Shown here piece after piece: positions 50,001-59,568 of a stretch of 64,000 bases of DNA (positions within the stretch are counted from its first letter, which is position 1; every line of letters starts with the position of its first letter). The translations under genes were made by a program, and so were the position numbers. The stretch comes from Spirodela intermedia (Eukaryota; Streptophyta; Magnoliopsida; Alismatales; Araceae). The notes beneath the pieces were generated by a model. That model saw nothing but the letters and a program-made list of their open reading frames with translations. It was not told where the DNA came from and made no database searches. The stretch lies in contig LR746268.1 of assembly GCA_902729315.2 (NCBI GenBank), positions 3,899,501 through 3,963,500 on the forward strand, given 5' to 3'.

Positions 50001-53000
50001 GACCTTGTTAAACTACGATATTCAAAATTTGTCTACTGTTTTATTCGCTGCAGTGTTGTAGGAGTGTAGAAAATTATAAAATAAAATTGGTTCTAATTAA
50101 GCACATATAATCAGAACGTTATACTTCAAGCTGTTCCTTGCTTTGGTGTTTTCATTTTATTATGCTTTCTCACTTCGACTTATCTTAGATACCCATCTGT
50201 TTCAGCTATGTATTGACTAGCCCAAAGACTTCCGAATCATTTTGTTGTGCTAATTTACTGCAGTCTGCCTTGTCTGTAGAGATAGACGAACATACTGCAT
50301 GACGTTCTTGTAGAATATCCTTGCCTCTAAGATACTTTGGCGTACAGTCTGAACTTTAATATAGCTGAGTATAGCTGAGTTGGAGGAAGTCTCATGAGAT
50401 CCTTGGTATGGTCAACTTTCTAGTGGATGTAGGTAACCCCTAGACAGCCCTGAGGCAAGAGAAGACAGAAATTGTTGGTTGAAGGAGCATTTGCTGCTAG
50501 CATTTTGGGTGTTTCTATAGGTGTTTCTATGGGTGTTTCTATCTATTTTCAACTGTTTGTTCTGGTTTTTTGTATGTTGATCTCCTTTCTGTGCTTCTTG
50601 TTTTTATTATTTCTTTTCTCTCTCTTTCCACCATTATCATGTTTTTTTTTTTTAAATATTTTGGCGTGGATGTTACTTGCATCTTTTGAAGGTCTGTAAT
50701 AGCATAATTTCATTTGTAAAAAGGTTGAATAGCCATTTATGTCAAGCAATCTTCCATGTATTCTCTGTCCGAATTTCGGTAACTGCTTCACACCAAGGTG
50801 TTCCTCTGACTGTAAAATAGCTACGAGATCCTACTTTGCATGACCCTTTTTCCGTAATACGGCCAAAGTGTGAAATCATTAACTGTTTTTTAAGAAGTAG
50901 AAACCTCAGGTGTCAGGTTAGCAAGCTATTTACCATTTATTAGGTTAATGATATGATATTATTTTCTCTTGTTACACCTGCATAATTATAGCTTGATATG
51001 ATATTATTTACTGCTTTATTGATTATTTTATTATTTTACCAACTAGACATGCATCACTTCTGGTTTGTTTACCTTCATCAGGTTGATCGAGGCTAAGGCA
51101 GTAGTTTTTGAATGCGGCCCCAGTTGTAGTTGCCAGCCTGGTTGTGCCAATCGGATATCTCAGCAGGGATTGAAGTATCATCTCGAGGTCTTATGCTTTT
51201 TGTTATATTAAATTCTCTTTCCCAGTGGATGAAGCACATTTGCTTCATGCTCGTGTTGATCTGTATAGTCACTCTGGACAGGTTTTCAGAACTCTGGACA
51301 AGGGATGGGCAGTTAGATCGTGGGACACCATTCCTTCTGGTGCACCAGTCTGTGAGTACACAGGGATAATTAGAAGGACCGATGACATGGAGAACGTGTC
51401 CGAAAACAATTTTATATTCGAAATTGATTGTCTGCAGACAATGAAGGGTCTTGACGGAAGAGAGGTGATTTATATTCGTGCTTTGATAATGTTGTGCAAG
51501 CCATTTAATTGCTTTTGTATTTTGACATTAAGGTTGGAAAGTTACTGGGATGAAATAACTTGTATACCATGGCATCATCAAACTATTTTTGGATTTCTAA
51601 ATCGTGATGCACTGTGTAGGGAATTCACACCGTGATGATGGTCATCACAGGAATTTGTAGCTGTTAGGATTTCTAGGTCATGTTACCTAATGTATGGGAA
51701 TTCACACCATGATGATGATCATCACGGGAACTTGTTGCTTGAGGGTATACTGGGAGAGATCTTGCAGGGTTCTCTCCCTATTTAAGGGGTGACAAACGTC
51801 AATGAAAAATAAGATGGTTTCCGGCTCCTCCCCTCTGTCCTCTGAAACAGAGGAAAGTTACTCTTCACACCGTCCATTTCCCTCCCTTCGTTTCAACAGC
51901 CTTGTATACCATGGCATCATCAAACTAAAATCAGTCATTTATTCCTGAAATGTAGAGCAAGGCTGGTAAAGTTTAAAGGTCTTTATTAGGCCTTTGGACC
52001 AGCAGCAGCTCTGGCACCAGTGGGTGCCCATTGATCATATTGAGACATTTATCACCCACAAAGCATTCTCAATTTGCTGGATCTCCACAAGAAAAAAGAG
52101 GGTTTAAATCATTGATATCCTTTAAATTCTTATTAGCCACCCACGAAAATGACTCAATCAATGAGCGCAAGGGTGCATTTCCAGTCCTTAATTGCCAAGG
52201 ATCGGTATAATTTTGCGCTGTGTATAAAATTAAGGCAGCCTGTAGCTGTGGTACTCTGTTCTCTTGCCATAGTCTGTTATTCCACTGTTCCTTGCATCCA
52301 TTTCACCTGTTAGGCGTAGCCAGTGTCTTCAGTGGCTCCCTATTTAGCGCCACGCATAGTTCCTTGGTCACTGCTAGTTTGATCAGGGAAACCATTGAAA
52401 CATAGTCTGCTAATAATGATGCCTGTGGATTCTATCAGAAAAAAAATCATTGGGAACAAAAGCAGACTGGGAGAGCTCTCTATTGGCCCAAAATCATATA
52501 GAAAAATTGTAACGGGGCACTTGTCTTTTTTGAAGCTGTTACCAATAATATTACAATAAGAATGTAAGAGTGGAGATAATCCTCCTTTTGGGATGGTCGT
52601 CTTGGATTGGTGGCAGATATTCTGAGTTTCTCAAATAAACTTTGCATTTTCCTTTTTTATGCATTTAGTTTTCTTCCAGTTTCTTTGTCAGAAGTACCGT
52701 TTTTTTGTTGTGGTGTTTCTAGTACTTAATGTACTAGGGTGTCTATCTGATTTCCAGAAACGGCCTGGAGATGTCTCATTTATCATGGACGTTGATGAGA
52801 AGAAGCTAGAAAACCCAGAGTTCTGTATAGATGCTGGCTCCATCGGCAATGTTGCCAGGTTCATCAACCACAGCTGCGAACCCAATCTCTTTGTCCAGTG
52901 CATCCTCAGCTGGCATCATGACATCAGATTAGCCAAGATAATGCTGTTTGCCGCGGACACGATATCCCCTTTACAGGTGAGCATCCTCTTACATCCTCTC

Positions 53001-53752
53001 TCTCTCAGCTGCACACCAGAGCATGCTTCTGTGTGCCATCCATCTATCATTAATCAGTTCTGATACAGCTATTTTTTTCCCAAAATCATGTTTGTGAGTG
53101 TTGCTTGAAAAGATAAAGAATGTGATTCGTTCGCCCGCCCTGTGAGAACACACCTTGCTGTCTCTTTTTAGTTGGACAACAATTACGCATCTGTTGCTTC
53201 ATGCTATGTAATATGGGCGTCTAGACCTTGCATTTTTACAAAAACTGCTGCACTTTATGTATGCCATGTTTCTAAAATGAAAAAGCAGGCACCCATTCTA
53301 AGGTAGGTAGCGTGACGACCGACGATTGACCGCCTAAACATTGTGAGAAAGTAAAGAGAATATGAGATGTTTGTATGACTAATCAGAGGAGCTTCAATCA
53401 AGGAAACAGAAGCCATCATTGTTCAGATATGAGGACCAGTGCTTTCAGCATTGCTCGTGGACACGGGTGGGGCAGATTATCATGCTTCTAATGAAGCAGC
53501 ACCAGCTTCAGAGAGCCGGAGTGCTGATGCCAGTCGGTCGCTGCTGTGTACTTCGCTCTCGATGTCGAAGTATCATGGCACATGCCACATCTCTCTATCT
53601 TGTAATCCGTCTCTGATAATTGCCGGCCCTCGTTGCAGGAGCTCACCTACGACTATGGGTACGCCCTGGACAGCGTCGTGGGACCCGACGGGAGGATAAA
53701 GCAGATGGAGTGCCGCTGTGGGGCCGCAGAGTGCAGAGGGCGCCTGTACTAA
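20074..53752 (+). CDS. SUVH4: SUVH4/KRYPTONITE-type histone H3K9 methyltransferase
   Basis: Coding exons: 20074-20493, 22485-22535, 23768-23836, 28250-28304, 31339-31448, 34479-34658, 35923-36021, 37508-37606, 48935-48984, 49077-49165, 49693-49852, 51082-51187, 51282-51464, 52758-52976, 53639-53752; 667 residues, with every phase consistent. Residues 1-195 are a variable basic N-terminus ([16 protein letters not shown], likely nuclear signals). The SRA domain spans about 196-361 ([33 protein letters not shown]), which binds methylated DNA. Pre-SET has nine cysteines (430, 432, 436, 442, 444, 472, 476, 478, 482). SET spans about 497-650 with GWAVRSW, NHSCEPN (594-600) and YDYGY (634-638). Post-SET is CRCG...C (655, 657, 662), ending RGRLY. 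The family puts H3K9me2 on transposons and works with CMT3-type DNA methyltransferases; the end closely resembles Arabidopsis KYP (624 residues). All catalytic and zinc residues are present. Intron 10 is GC-AG. Introns 3, 8, 10 and 13 contain or probably contain mobile DNA. Confidence 0.93.
20494..23767 (+). other. SUVH4: SUVH4 introns 1 and 2
   Basis: Two introns (20494-22484 and 22536-23767) around the 51-bp exon 2. AT/T-rich plant intron sequence; a 21-bp unit with TTATACATATACTGG is repeated twice at about 22098-22137. No inserted gene or clear transposon seen. Confidence 0.6.
23837..28249 (+). other. SUVH4: SUVH4 intron 3 (4.4 kb)
   Basis: A long intron with unassigned, probably transposon-derived DNA: a possible LTR-like stretch at about 24900-25650, a GC-rich island at 26490-26630, a family A LTR relic at 26906-27108, and a degenerate periodic tract at about 27130-27540 with GAGTCCATTA/GAGCCCATT words. 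No gene recognised. Confidence 0.5.
26906..27108 (+). repeat. Old fragment of LTR family A
   Basis: Aligns with the middle of the family (for example 3610-3895): AAGGAGCTTCATCCTCA, a GAAGAG-like spacer, GTGGATC, TTTGTCGATTAACTAGAGATGATT, CATGATCTTTTTCTC and ATAATCCTTCATCA in the same order, with a deletion before the last phrase. Strongly mutated; much older than the other copies. Confidence 0.65.
28305..34478 (+). other. SUVH4: SUVH4 introns 4 and 5
   Basis: Introns 28305-31338 and 31449-34478 around exon 5. Intron 4 has purine-rich DNA of unusual texture at 28490-31240, probably an old insertion, but I could not identify ends or coding remnants. Intron 5 has a stretch at 32260-32540 rich in GCATG and TGCA words like that at 16.8-17.3 kb. 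No gene recognised. Confidence 0.45.
34659..37507 (+). other. SUVH4: SUVH4 introns 6 and 7
   Basis: Introns 34659-35922 and 36022-37507. Ordinary AT-rich intron sequence; nothing else seen. Confidence 0.55.
37903..38201 (-). repeat. 3' LTR of the intron 8 copia element
   Basis: 299 bp. On + it starts TATTGAGAATTGATC (expected TGTTGAGAAT; the first G has become A) and ends AGAGTTCAACA, next to the polypurine complement CCCCTTCTCAAG (38202-38213). Confidence 0.85.
38196..42905 (-). pseudogene. copia gag-pol remnant
   Basis: Pieces read from 5' to 3' on the minus strand. Gag (about 42900-41915) ends in the knuckle [14 protein letters not shown], with W for the usual G. Protease (about 41714-41520) has DSGITDHM in place of DSGATDHM. 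The zinc part of integrase is at 41250-41041 (HCRVRHPS...CDTCQLAKH) and its core at 41059-40859 ([19 protein letters not shown]). Reverse transcriptase is at 39767-39435 and 39241-38924 ([25 protein letters not shown], then [13 protein letters not shown]). RNase H is at 38966-38196 ([51 protein letters not shown]). Frames are interrupted between the pieces, so no full polyprotein can be made. Confidence 0.88.
42914..42925 (-). other. Primer-binding site of the copia element
   Basis: Read on minus, TGGTATCAGAGC directly follows the 5' LTR end; the usual copia initiator-Met tRNA primer site. Confidence 0.85.
42926..43249 (-). repeat. 5' LTR of the intron 8 copia element
   Basis: 324 bp, TGTTGAGAAT...AGTTCAACA on +. 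Matches 37903-38201 with many substitutions and an extra segment of about 26 bp at 43006-43032. Confidence 0.85.
43250..45404 (+). other. Middle of SUVH4 intron 8, nothing recognised
   Basis: AT-rich DNA with short frames only; neither repeat ends nor protein motifs seen. Confidence 0.5.
45636..46140 (-). pseudogene. copia RNase H remnant
   Basis: Minus-strand pieces: a VTWRNKQQ phrase with frame breaks near 46000, then [26 protein letters not shown]...CFIKEKQES and [10 protein letters not shown], matching the copia pattern of DNKSA, RTKHIE, HFIKEK and ADIFTKGL. Decayed. Confidence 0.7.
46150..46500 (-). mobile_element. Third copia fragment (minus): RNase H end, polypurine tract, LTR
   Basis: The minus-strand coding end (46500-46349) reads REKLQAQ...[22 protein letters not shown]. 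Then come the polypurine complement ATCCCCCTCAAG (46337-46348) and an LTR whose start, on minus, is TGTTAGAGTACATATG (46336 downward). The far LTR end, about 46150, is uncertain. The coding end is nearly the same as the plus-strand fragment at 47705-47820. Confidence 0.7.
46510..47845 (+). pseudogene. copia reverse transcriptase-RNase H remnant on plus
   Basis: Plus-strand pieces: [18 protein letters not shown] and [13 protein letters not shown] (46590-46720), [10 protein letters not shown] and [12 protein letters not shown] (to about 46815), then an interruption, then [18 protein letters not shown] (about 47219-47275), [36 protein letters not shown], and a final [19 protein letters not shown] to 47820. 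Many stops and shifts. Similarity to the minus fragment at 46349-46500 ends at the NDH codons. Confidence 0.72.
46820..47100. mobile_element. LTR-like insert within the plus-strand copia remnant
   Basis: About 280 bp separate two reverse transcriptase/RNase H pieces that are adjacent in intact copia elements. The insert has GGTATTTATACCAG and an ACCGGACTGG...GGGCCGG stretch, similar in layout to the LTR at 45405-45628. It is probably a solo LTR; exact ends not resolved. Confidence 0.4.
48331..48934 (+). other. End of SUVH4 intron 8
   Basis: AT-rich intron sequence up to the acceptor before 48935; nothing recognised. Confidence 0.5.
49166..49692 (+). other. SUVH4: SUVH4 intron 10, a GC-AG intron
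   Basis: The donor is CAG followed by GCAAGT, the consensus for GC donors, and the acceptor is ATAG at 49689-49692. Joining 49165 to 49693 gives PPPGYRYSK in frame; the nearest GT four bases on would bring a stop at once. The intron also contains a 32-nt segment (49479-49510) identical, in reverse, to 47814-47845 in intron 8. Confidence 0.8.
49853..51081 (+). other. SUVH4 intron 11
   Basis: Ordinary intron sequence. A 12-bp unit GGGTGTTTCTAT occurs three times in tandem at 50507-50542, and TATAGCTGAG is doubled near 50361-50380. Confidence 0.6.
51465..52757 (+). other. SUVH4 intron 13
   Basis: Contains an inserted segment (51586-51900) between two exact 27-nt direct repeats; the rest is unassigned intron DNA. 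Confidence 0.6.
51559..51927. mobile_element. Insertion with 27-nt flanking direct repeats
   Basis: The 27 nt starting CTTGTATACCATGGCATC occur at 51559-51585 and again, identically, at 51901-51927. The 315 bp between hold two about 79-bp units (GGATTTCTA...GAATTCACACC.TGATGATG), a TATTTAAGGGG box (51779-51789) and a TTTCAACA end, all reminiscent of a copia solo LTR. A 27-nt target repeat is too long for an LTR element, so a LINE-type event or a plain duplication is also possible. Confidence 0.55.
52977..53638 (+). other. SUVH4 intron 14
   Basis: Intron with ordinary composition; no insertion recognised. Confidence 0.6.
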
Positions 53753-55410
53753 AGCAGAGGACAGGCGGACTCATTCAATCGTAGAGGAGCAGGGATTCTG
53801 ATGGAGCCACGTGATGGAAATCTTGACCGAAGCCCCTACTTCAATGTCAACTCTTGTGCAGAGTCGTAGTTCTCTCGCGTCTCCTCGGCTAGCTGGTGTC
53901 TCAGTTCTCGTATTATTGACCGATTATAATTGTACATGGGTGAGGCTTTCTTCTTTTCGCTGGTCTTGGGATGGTTGCTGTCGACAATGTGCTTAGGCGA
54001 ATGGTAAGCGTTTAGGCGAATGGTAAGTGTTGAGGCAACTGGCTTCCAAAAAGCCCAAGCTTGAACTTTTTTCAATCCTTTTTTCATATTGACTGCTTCT
54101 GGGTCCTGCTGGTTAGGAAAGGATCCAAACCAGGTAGGCTCTTTTTGAGACTCTTACACAGTTGTCTAAAGCAGATTCTTCTATACTTGGCCATACCAAC
54201 ACGGTATGTGAAGTCTTGAGAGAGGTTAAGAGCTTATGCGCTCGGATGGTTTCAAAGATGGCCACATTAAGGTGTTGGCACTCCGCTTAGAGAGGCTACT
54301 AGTCGGTGAAGCTTTGCTAACCATGACGGATTAAAAGTAAGAGATCCTGTCGAGGAGTAACTTATGAAGGAGCAGATGGTTCTGCATGATTATCAGCGTA
54401 GCATCTCTTTTCACTTTCGTCTCCATGTAAAGTCCTTTCTGTAACCGAAAAAGAAGCTTTCTGCCGGATCCATTGCCATCTCAGTTTCACATACCCTCTC
54501 AACACCAACGGGGGTCGTGAAGTGCCTCTCAGTTTCATCTACCCTCTCAGCTTTCAGTTTCATCTTCGTCTGGTCATTCCCACCGGTGGGACTGCCGAAC
54601 AACTCCGACATAAAGATGCCAGGATAGATTCGTTGTGCTATTTTTGAAAAGCTGGCCAAAATAATTGAATCCCGTAGAAAATGGAGAGCTGCATCGCCTC
54701 AGAGGTAGTGACAATGTTTGAATCTCGTCACTTGGAACATCTGGCAGTATGTTATTGCATAATTCACATCATTGGCAATTGCGCGCACATCAACCCATTG
54801 AGATAATCGTCTATTCCATCAAAACGTGAAGCTGAGGACAAGTGGATTCGGTACAGAAGATCATGGCTAAGACTACTCCCCTGTTGCACAACAGGGGAGA
54901 AAATGGAGAGAAAACATCTCGTCATGGGGATCGAGAGGATAAGAGGTTTCGGCATATCAGAGAGATTCCCATCATGACGTAGTCATCAATCCCCACTGTG
55001 GCGGTGCAGATGTCCCTGTCAGTTATCTCGTCTCTTGCAGAGGCCAAGGAACCTGGAAAACAGAGAAGCAGATGACACACTGGAGATCGAACAAGAAAGA
55101 AATCCAACGAAAAAAGAAAGAACCAGAATTGCGCGAGTGAGATGTGCCAGCCTCATATTACGTTCATTTCACAACGAACTGGATCCGCCTCAAAGTATAT
55201 TTAACACACTATCACAGGCATTCCTTATGCCGGAGTTGGATCCCCACATAATCGGGTACCTCCTGCTGAAGGATTATGGCGACCGGGAGATGATCAGGCA
55301 CTCTTCACCAATGCAAACACGAAACAGATCAGCAGAGATTAGGGGGGGAGGGGAGGGGAGAGAGAGAGAGAGGTGCGAAGGCAGCCAGAATAACAAGGGA
55401 AGAAGACATG
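53753..55410. other. SUVH4 3' flank, no further gene recognised
   Basis: Includes the 3' UTR of SUVH4, a doubled TTAGGCGAATGGTAAG unit at 53993-54028, a perfect 11-bp-arm inverted repeat at 54876-54899, and a purine-rich GGGGAGGGGAGAGAGAG run at 55340-55375. Short frames on both strands (54411-55107 minus, 55035-55439 plus) match nothing I know; the plus frame runs into the LTR that starts at 55411. Confidence 0.45.
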
Positions 55411-56098
55411 TGTTGGCAGTGTCAGCCCATCACGGCTGACCCATTCGGGAGACGTGCAAGGAGCATCCTCCCATCTCACCTATTCGGGAGATGTGCGAGA
55501 AACCACCTCTTGTCTAACTTGCTCAGGAGATGTGCGAGGAGTGAGGGGTGGTGACACAGTTGTCACCGCATCTCGTTTGACTCATTCAGGGGTCATGTAG
55601 GGAGAGAGAGACGATTGTCAACTCATCCCTTTTGACCTATTCAGGGGTTGTGCAAAAAGAGAGGGAGCAAAAAAATGAGAGGTTGAAACTATCACCTCTG
55701 AGATGTGTGGGCTCATCCACACGGGTTGAGATGCCTCCTTTTAGGAGGGCAGTTGCCTTTTCTTATTTTCTATAAATATGACATGTATTTTTGCTTTTTG
55801 AATATAATGGACAATGAAATTTATCTTTTTTTATCAGCTATCTTTCTCTTTTTTGGTCTTTATTATTTCTTCTATTACAAGTAAAATCATTGTAGAAGGA
55901 GATAAAGAGTTTATTATTAACTCTCTAGTATGTGGGTCATCTCGAGAGTGTTGAGATGTGGATTAGAGGTGTATGGTGGAAGTCTTGTTCTCATGAAAAT
56001 TCTTGATAACTTAGTGATTTCTCTTTTATTTACTTCTATTGACATATAGAAATTGAGTTTTCTCACTATGATAATATCTTATATATTTATTCTTACAA
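55411..56098 (+). repeat. 5' LTR of the decayed copia element
   Basis: Starts TGTTGGCAGTGTCAG, as the 3' LTR start at 63077 does (TGTTGGTAGTGTCAA). It has a TATAAATA box at 55771-55778. Upstream are five degenerate copies of a unit with ATTCGGGAGATGTGCGAGGAG (about 55440, 55479, 55518, 55580, 55635), probably U3 enhancer repeats. Confidence 0.75.
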
Positions 56099-57164
56099 AT
56101 GGTATCAAATATATATATTTAATTATTTATAAACTTACTATAACTTTTAAGAAGCATATTAACATCTAGAAGTTAGATAAATCATCTAACTTTAATCTTT
56201 GAAAGTATTATATATATGATGCATTATTGTAGACAAACTTATATAAGACTTTAGATGGATCAAAGTTAGACAAGATTAGTAATATTGATTGAAAGATAAT
56301 ATAGAAGGTTGGAGGTTTTATTTGTAAATGTTTGTCTGATTGAACTCTTCAATAAGTCATCGATGAATTTCATTCAAAGAAACTCTAAAAGAAGTTAGAG
56401 AAATAATATAGATCAAAGTCAATAATGAATAAATTGACATTGAAAAGAAAGCTATTTAGGTTACACATATCACAAGGAAATGATTTAGCATTTCATATTG
56501 ATTATTTGAACTAACTACTAAATGACTTGCTTTATACAGAATCAAATGTTTTGATGAGAACAAAATTTTATTACAACTTTGTTGCATGGTAGTATAACAC
56601 TAATATTTTAAAATATTATTGATTTATTAATGAAGTATTATCATTAGAAGAAAGATATTAGTGAAGCTCAGTGATGAAGGGTAGAAGAGAATGTAGAAGC
56701 CTGAAAGAGAAATAATTATTAGGAAATAAGAAGGGTTGGTCTAAGTCACAAATAAATTGGTTGAGAAATAAACTTGTCATAGGTGTTATGAGAAGGGACA
56801 CTTGTAGAGAGATTATTTGAAAAACCAAGTGATAAGATAGTAGGAAGTGAATCTAATTTGACTAATGTTGCAAAAGTTGAGGACATAGAAAATGGTGAAG
56901 CCTATTACATTATTGTTATAGTTGAAGAGTTGTCAAATATATAGATTATTGATATTGATTACTCTTATCATAAGTGTCATAATACTTACTAGTTTAACTC
57001 ATACAAGAGTGTAACAAGAGTTATTTTTATAGAAAATAATGTGGCTTGTAAAGTTATTGGCAATGGTTTGGTGAAGGTTTAAATGTTTGACAAAGTGGTC
57101 TAAGAGTTTAAAATATTTGTCATGCTCTAGCATTATATGAGAATTTGATTTCACTTAAATTTTG

Positions 57165-57422
57165 GAATAAAAATAAAAGGAGTAATCTGCTGTGACACGT
57201 TCAATAAAAAAAAATCCTTTTGTAGCTAATCATTTATTGGTCAAAATTGAGAAACTCAACATAAGGCAGGAAAAAGAAATAATAGTAACTTGGTCTAGAG
57301 CATCTACAATTATACCCACAATGATTGGCCATACAATCGCTATTCATAATGGAAAGGAACATTTGTCCATTTATATAATAGATCGTATGGTAGGTCACAA
57401 ATTAGGAGAATTCGCACCTACT
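57165..57422 (+). pseudogene. rps19: Nuclear plastid insertion carrying rps19, 3'-truncated
   Basis: From a GTG start at 57192, 77 codons read as plastid ribosomal protein S19 without a stop: [54 protein letters not shown]. Plastid rps19 has about 92 codons and often uses a GTG start, and AAAAGGAG upstream at 57174-57181 looks like the plastid ribosome-binding site. After GEFAPT the match stops, and the frame runs on into copia sequence up to 57515. Two differences from the usual protein (P to S, T to I) are what C-to-T changes in methylated nuclear DNA would give. It lies inside a dead copia element, so it is a nuclear plastid transfer and not a working gene. Confidence 0.88.
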
Positions 57423-59245
57423 CGGAGTTTCGGAATGAGATATTACTTCAAAGATAAGAATGAGATCTTTAAGATTATCAAGGAATCACTTGTTGTGATA
57501 ATGGAAAAGCATTAATGGGAAAATATTTATAAACTTGAGAGAAATGCTATTGTAGGTGGAGCTTAAACTTTTGTTGTGACATGAAATGATTTCATAATTG
57601 ATGATACTCTTTTATGATACTTATGATTAGGCCATATAAGTGAGATAGGTATGTAGAAGTTATATGCAAGAAGATTGTTAGATGATGTGAAAAGTTGTAA
57701 ATTAGATTTTATAAGTACTATATCATGGGAAAATAGTGTAGGGTGACATTCAAGGTAGTAAAGCATGAGACAAGTAGTGTGCTGAATTATACTCATTCAA
57801 ATATGTGTGATTTAATTGATATAATGTTGATAGGTGGTGCTCATTATTTAATAACATTTATTGATGATTTTTATAAAAAGTATGGTTATTCTTCTTAAAA
57901 CACAAATCAAAAACTTAAAGAAGAGGAAGATCAAAGCCTTACAAACTAACAATGACATAGAATTTAAGAATTCTAAATTTGATCAATTTTGTGACAAAAC
58001 ATAACACTCAATACTATTGTACAATGAATTAAATTCTACAACTATTCTACATTCTTATCAGATGTTCTTGATGATTATGTTATATTTATATTATTTACAA
58101 GAGATGACAAGCCTACAACTTTTTGGGAGATAATTAATTATCTTAAAAAAGAGAAATGACTACAAGTGATATTTGAAGAGCAAGCATCATTAGACAATAA
58201 TCACACATGAGAATTGATAGATCTTTTGTAGAGAAGTGAGTTATTAGGTACAAATAAGTGAACAAAAAGAAGATTGATGATTGATAGTGACTAGCCACAA
58301 TACAACGTAAAGATTCTTATAAAAAACTTTACATAAAAGTAAAGAATTCGTTATATATATATCTCATAAGTTTTCATTATCGTGAGTTAATAATTAGTAA
58401 ATAATAAAGTTTTAGCTTTAACTCATGATAAATAGACTTATATTTACGTTAAAGTGTGAAAAGTAGTTTTTAATTAATTAATGTGAATTTTTGAGTAATT
58501 ATGTGATTTTATACAAATTTATATGATTTTTAAAATTATACTTTTGAGATAAATGAAGAAAAAGAAATAAAAATAAAAATATAGCAAAATGGAGGGGAAC
58601 CTATCAACCAGCTAGGCCTACAAGTAAGTCGGAAGCATAGTTGGGGAGGAGCCATGAGTAGGGGCTCGAGCAGCTAGGACCGATACTCCCCTTCCATGTC
58701 ACTGGTGGCCAAGGGGCTATGAGGTAAGGAGTGTGATGAAGGGGCAGTTAGGCCGATCTAATAAGAATGTATGAACCCTAGACTCTAGGTCTGACCATTT
58801 AACTTAAGTACAGATAGGCGTACCAATATACATAATTAACTCAGGACAATTCGAGAAAACACTCGATGATGATAAATGTGAGGCCCTCTTAGTCTAAGGC
58901 TGTAGCTCACGAACAGTCATCGTGAGGTAGCCTAGGGCTGCAATTCACAAACGATGACGAATTTGGCATAGCATTGAAAGTCACGATCTGATAATTGTCC
59001 TATCCTATTTACGTTCTCTTGATGGCGGTGAAGATGAGCTGAGAAAACCCTTCGAAATATAATTAAACTTAAGTAAGAAGGGGTATGGGGCTAACCTTCA
59101 TGGCTGCGTAGCCCGGTGGGTCATGACGAGTAGAGACTCGACATAGCAAAGATGTCTAGGGAAGAGCAATGCTCAGCGTCGACAGTTGGTCTTGGTTGAG
59201 AAGTCTTAGTAGTCGTCGTCATAAGACATGGCGCGGTCGGCGTGG

Positions 59246-59392
59246 GCATGGGCCCGATGGTGGGCCGAAGGGCATGCTAGCGGGCGTGGGCCCGCTGGTG
59301 GGCCGAAGGGTATGCTAGCGGGCGCGTGCGGCAAGCCGCGCGGCGGCCTTAGGGCACGCGGGCGGCGGCCTTAGGGCACGCGGGCGGCGGCA
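59246..59392. repeat. Short GC-rich tandem duplications
   Basis: A unit of about 41 bp with GGGCCGAAGGGTATGCTAGC is doubled, followed by a doubled unit of about 23 bp with GGCGGCCTTAGGGCACGCG. Part of the GC-rich LTR. Confidence 0.75.
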
Positions 59393-59448
59393 CCGGGTGG
59401 GCGCGCGGGCCGCAGGAACCGGCGCGCGGGGCGCGCTCGGCGGCGATG

Positions 59449-59568
59449 CTTCGGCGGGAATGCCGAGCGTCAGCGGTGCTTCGGCGGGAAGGCCGAGCGT
59501 CAGCGGCGCTTCGTCGGGAAGGCCGAGCGTCAGCGGCGCTTCGGCGGGAATGCCGAACGTCGGCGGTT
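59449..59568. repeat. Four 30-bp tandem repeats
   Basis: Period exactly 30 bp, starting at 59449, 59479, 59509 and 59539 (CTTCGGCGGGAAGGCCGAGC core). On minus they would encode a 10-residue repeat PAEAPLTLG plus one residue. Confidence 0.85.

Noticed and set aside
55035-55439. A 134-codon plus frame downstream of SUVH4
   Set aside because: It matches no family I know, crosses a GGGGAGAGAG simple-sequence run and ends within the copia LTR.
57192-57515. A functional nuclear gene for ribosomal protein S19
   Set aside because: No transit peptide, the C-terminus is replaced by copia sequence, and it uses a plastid GTG start inside a dead element.
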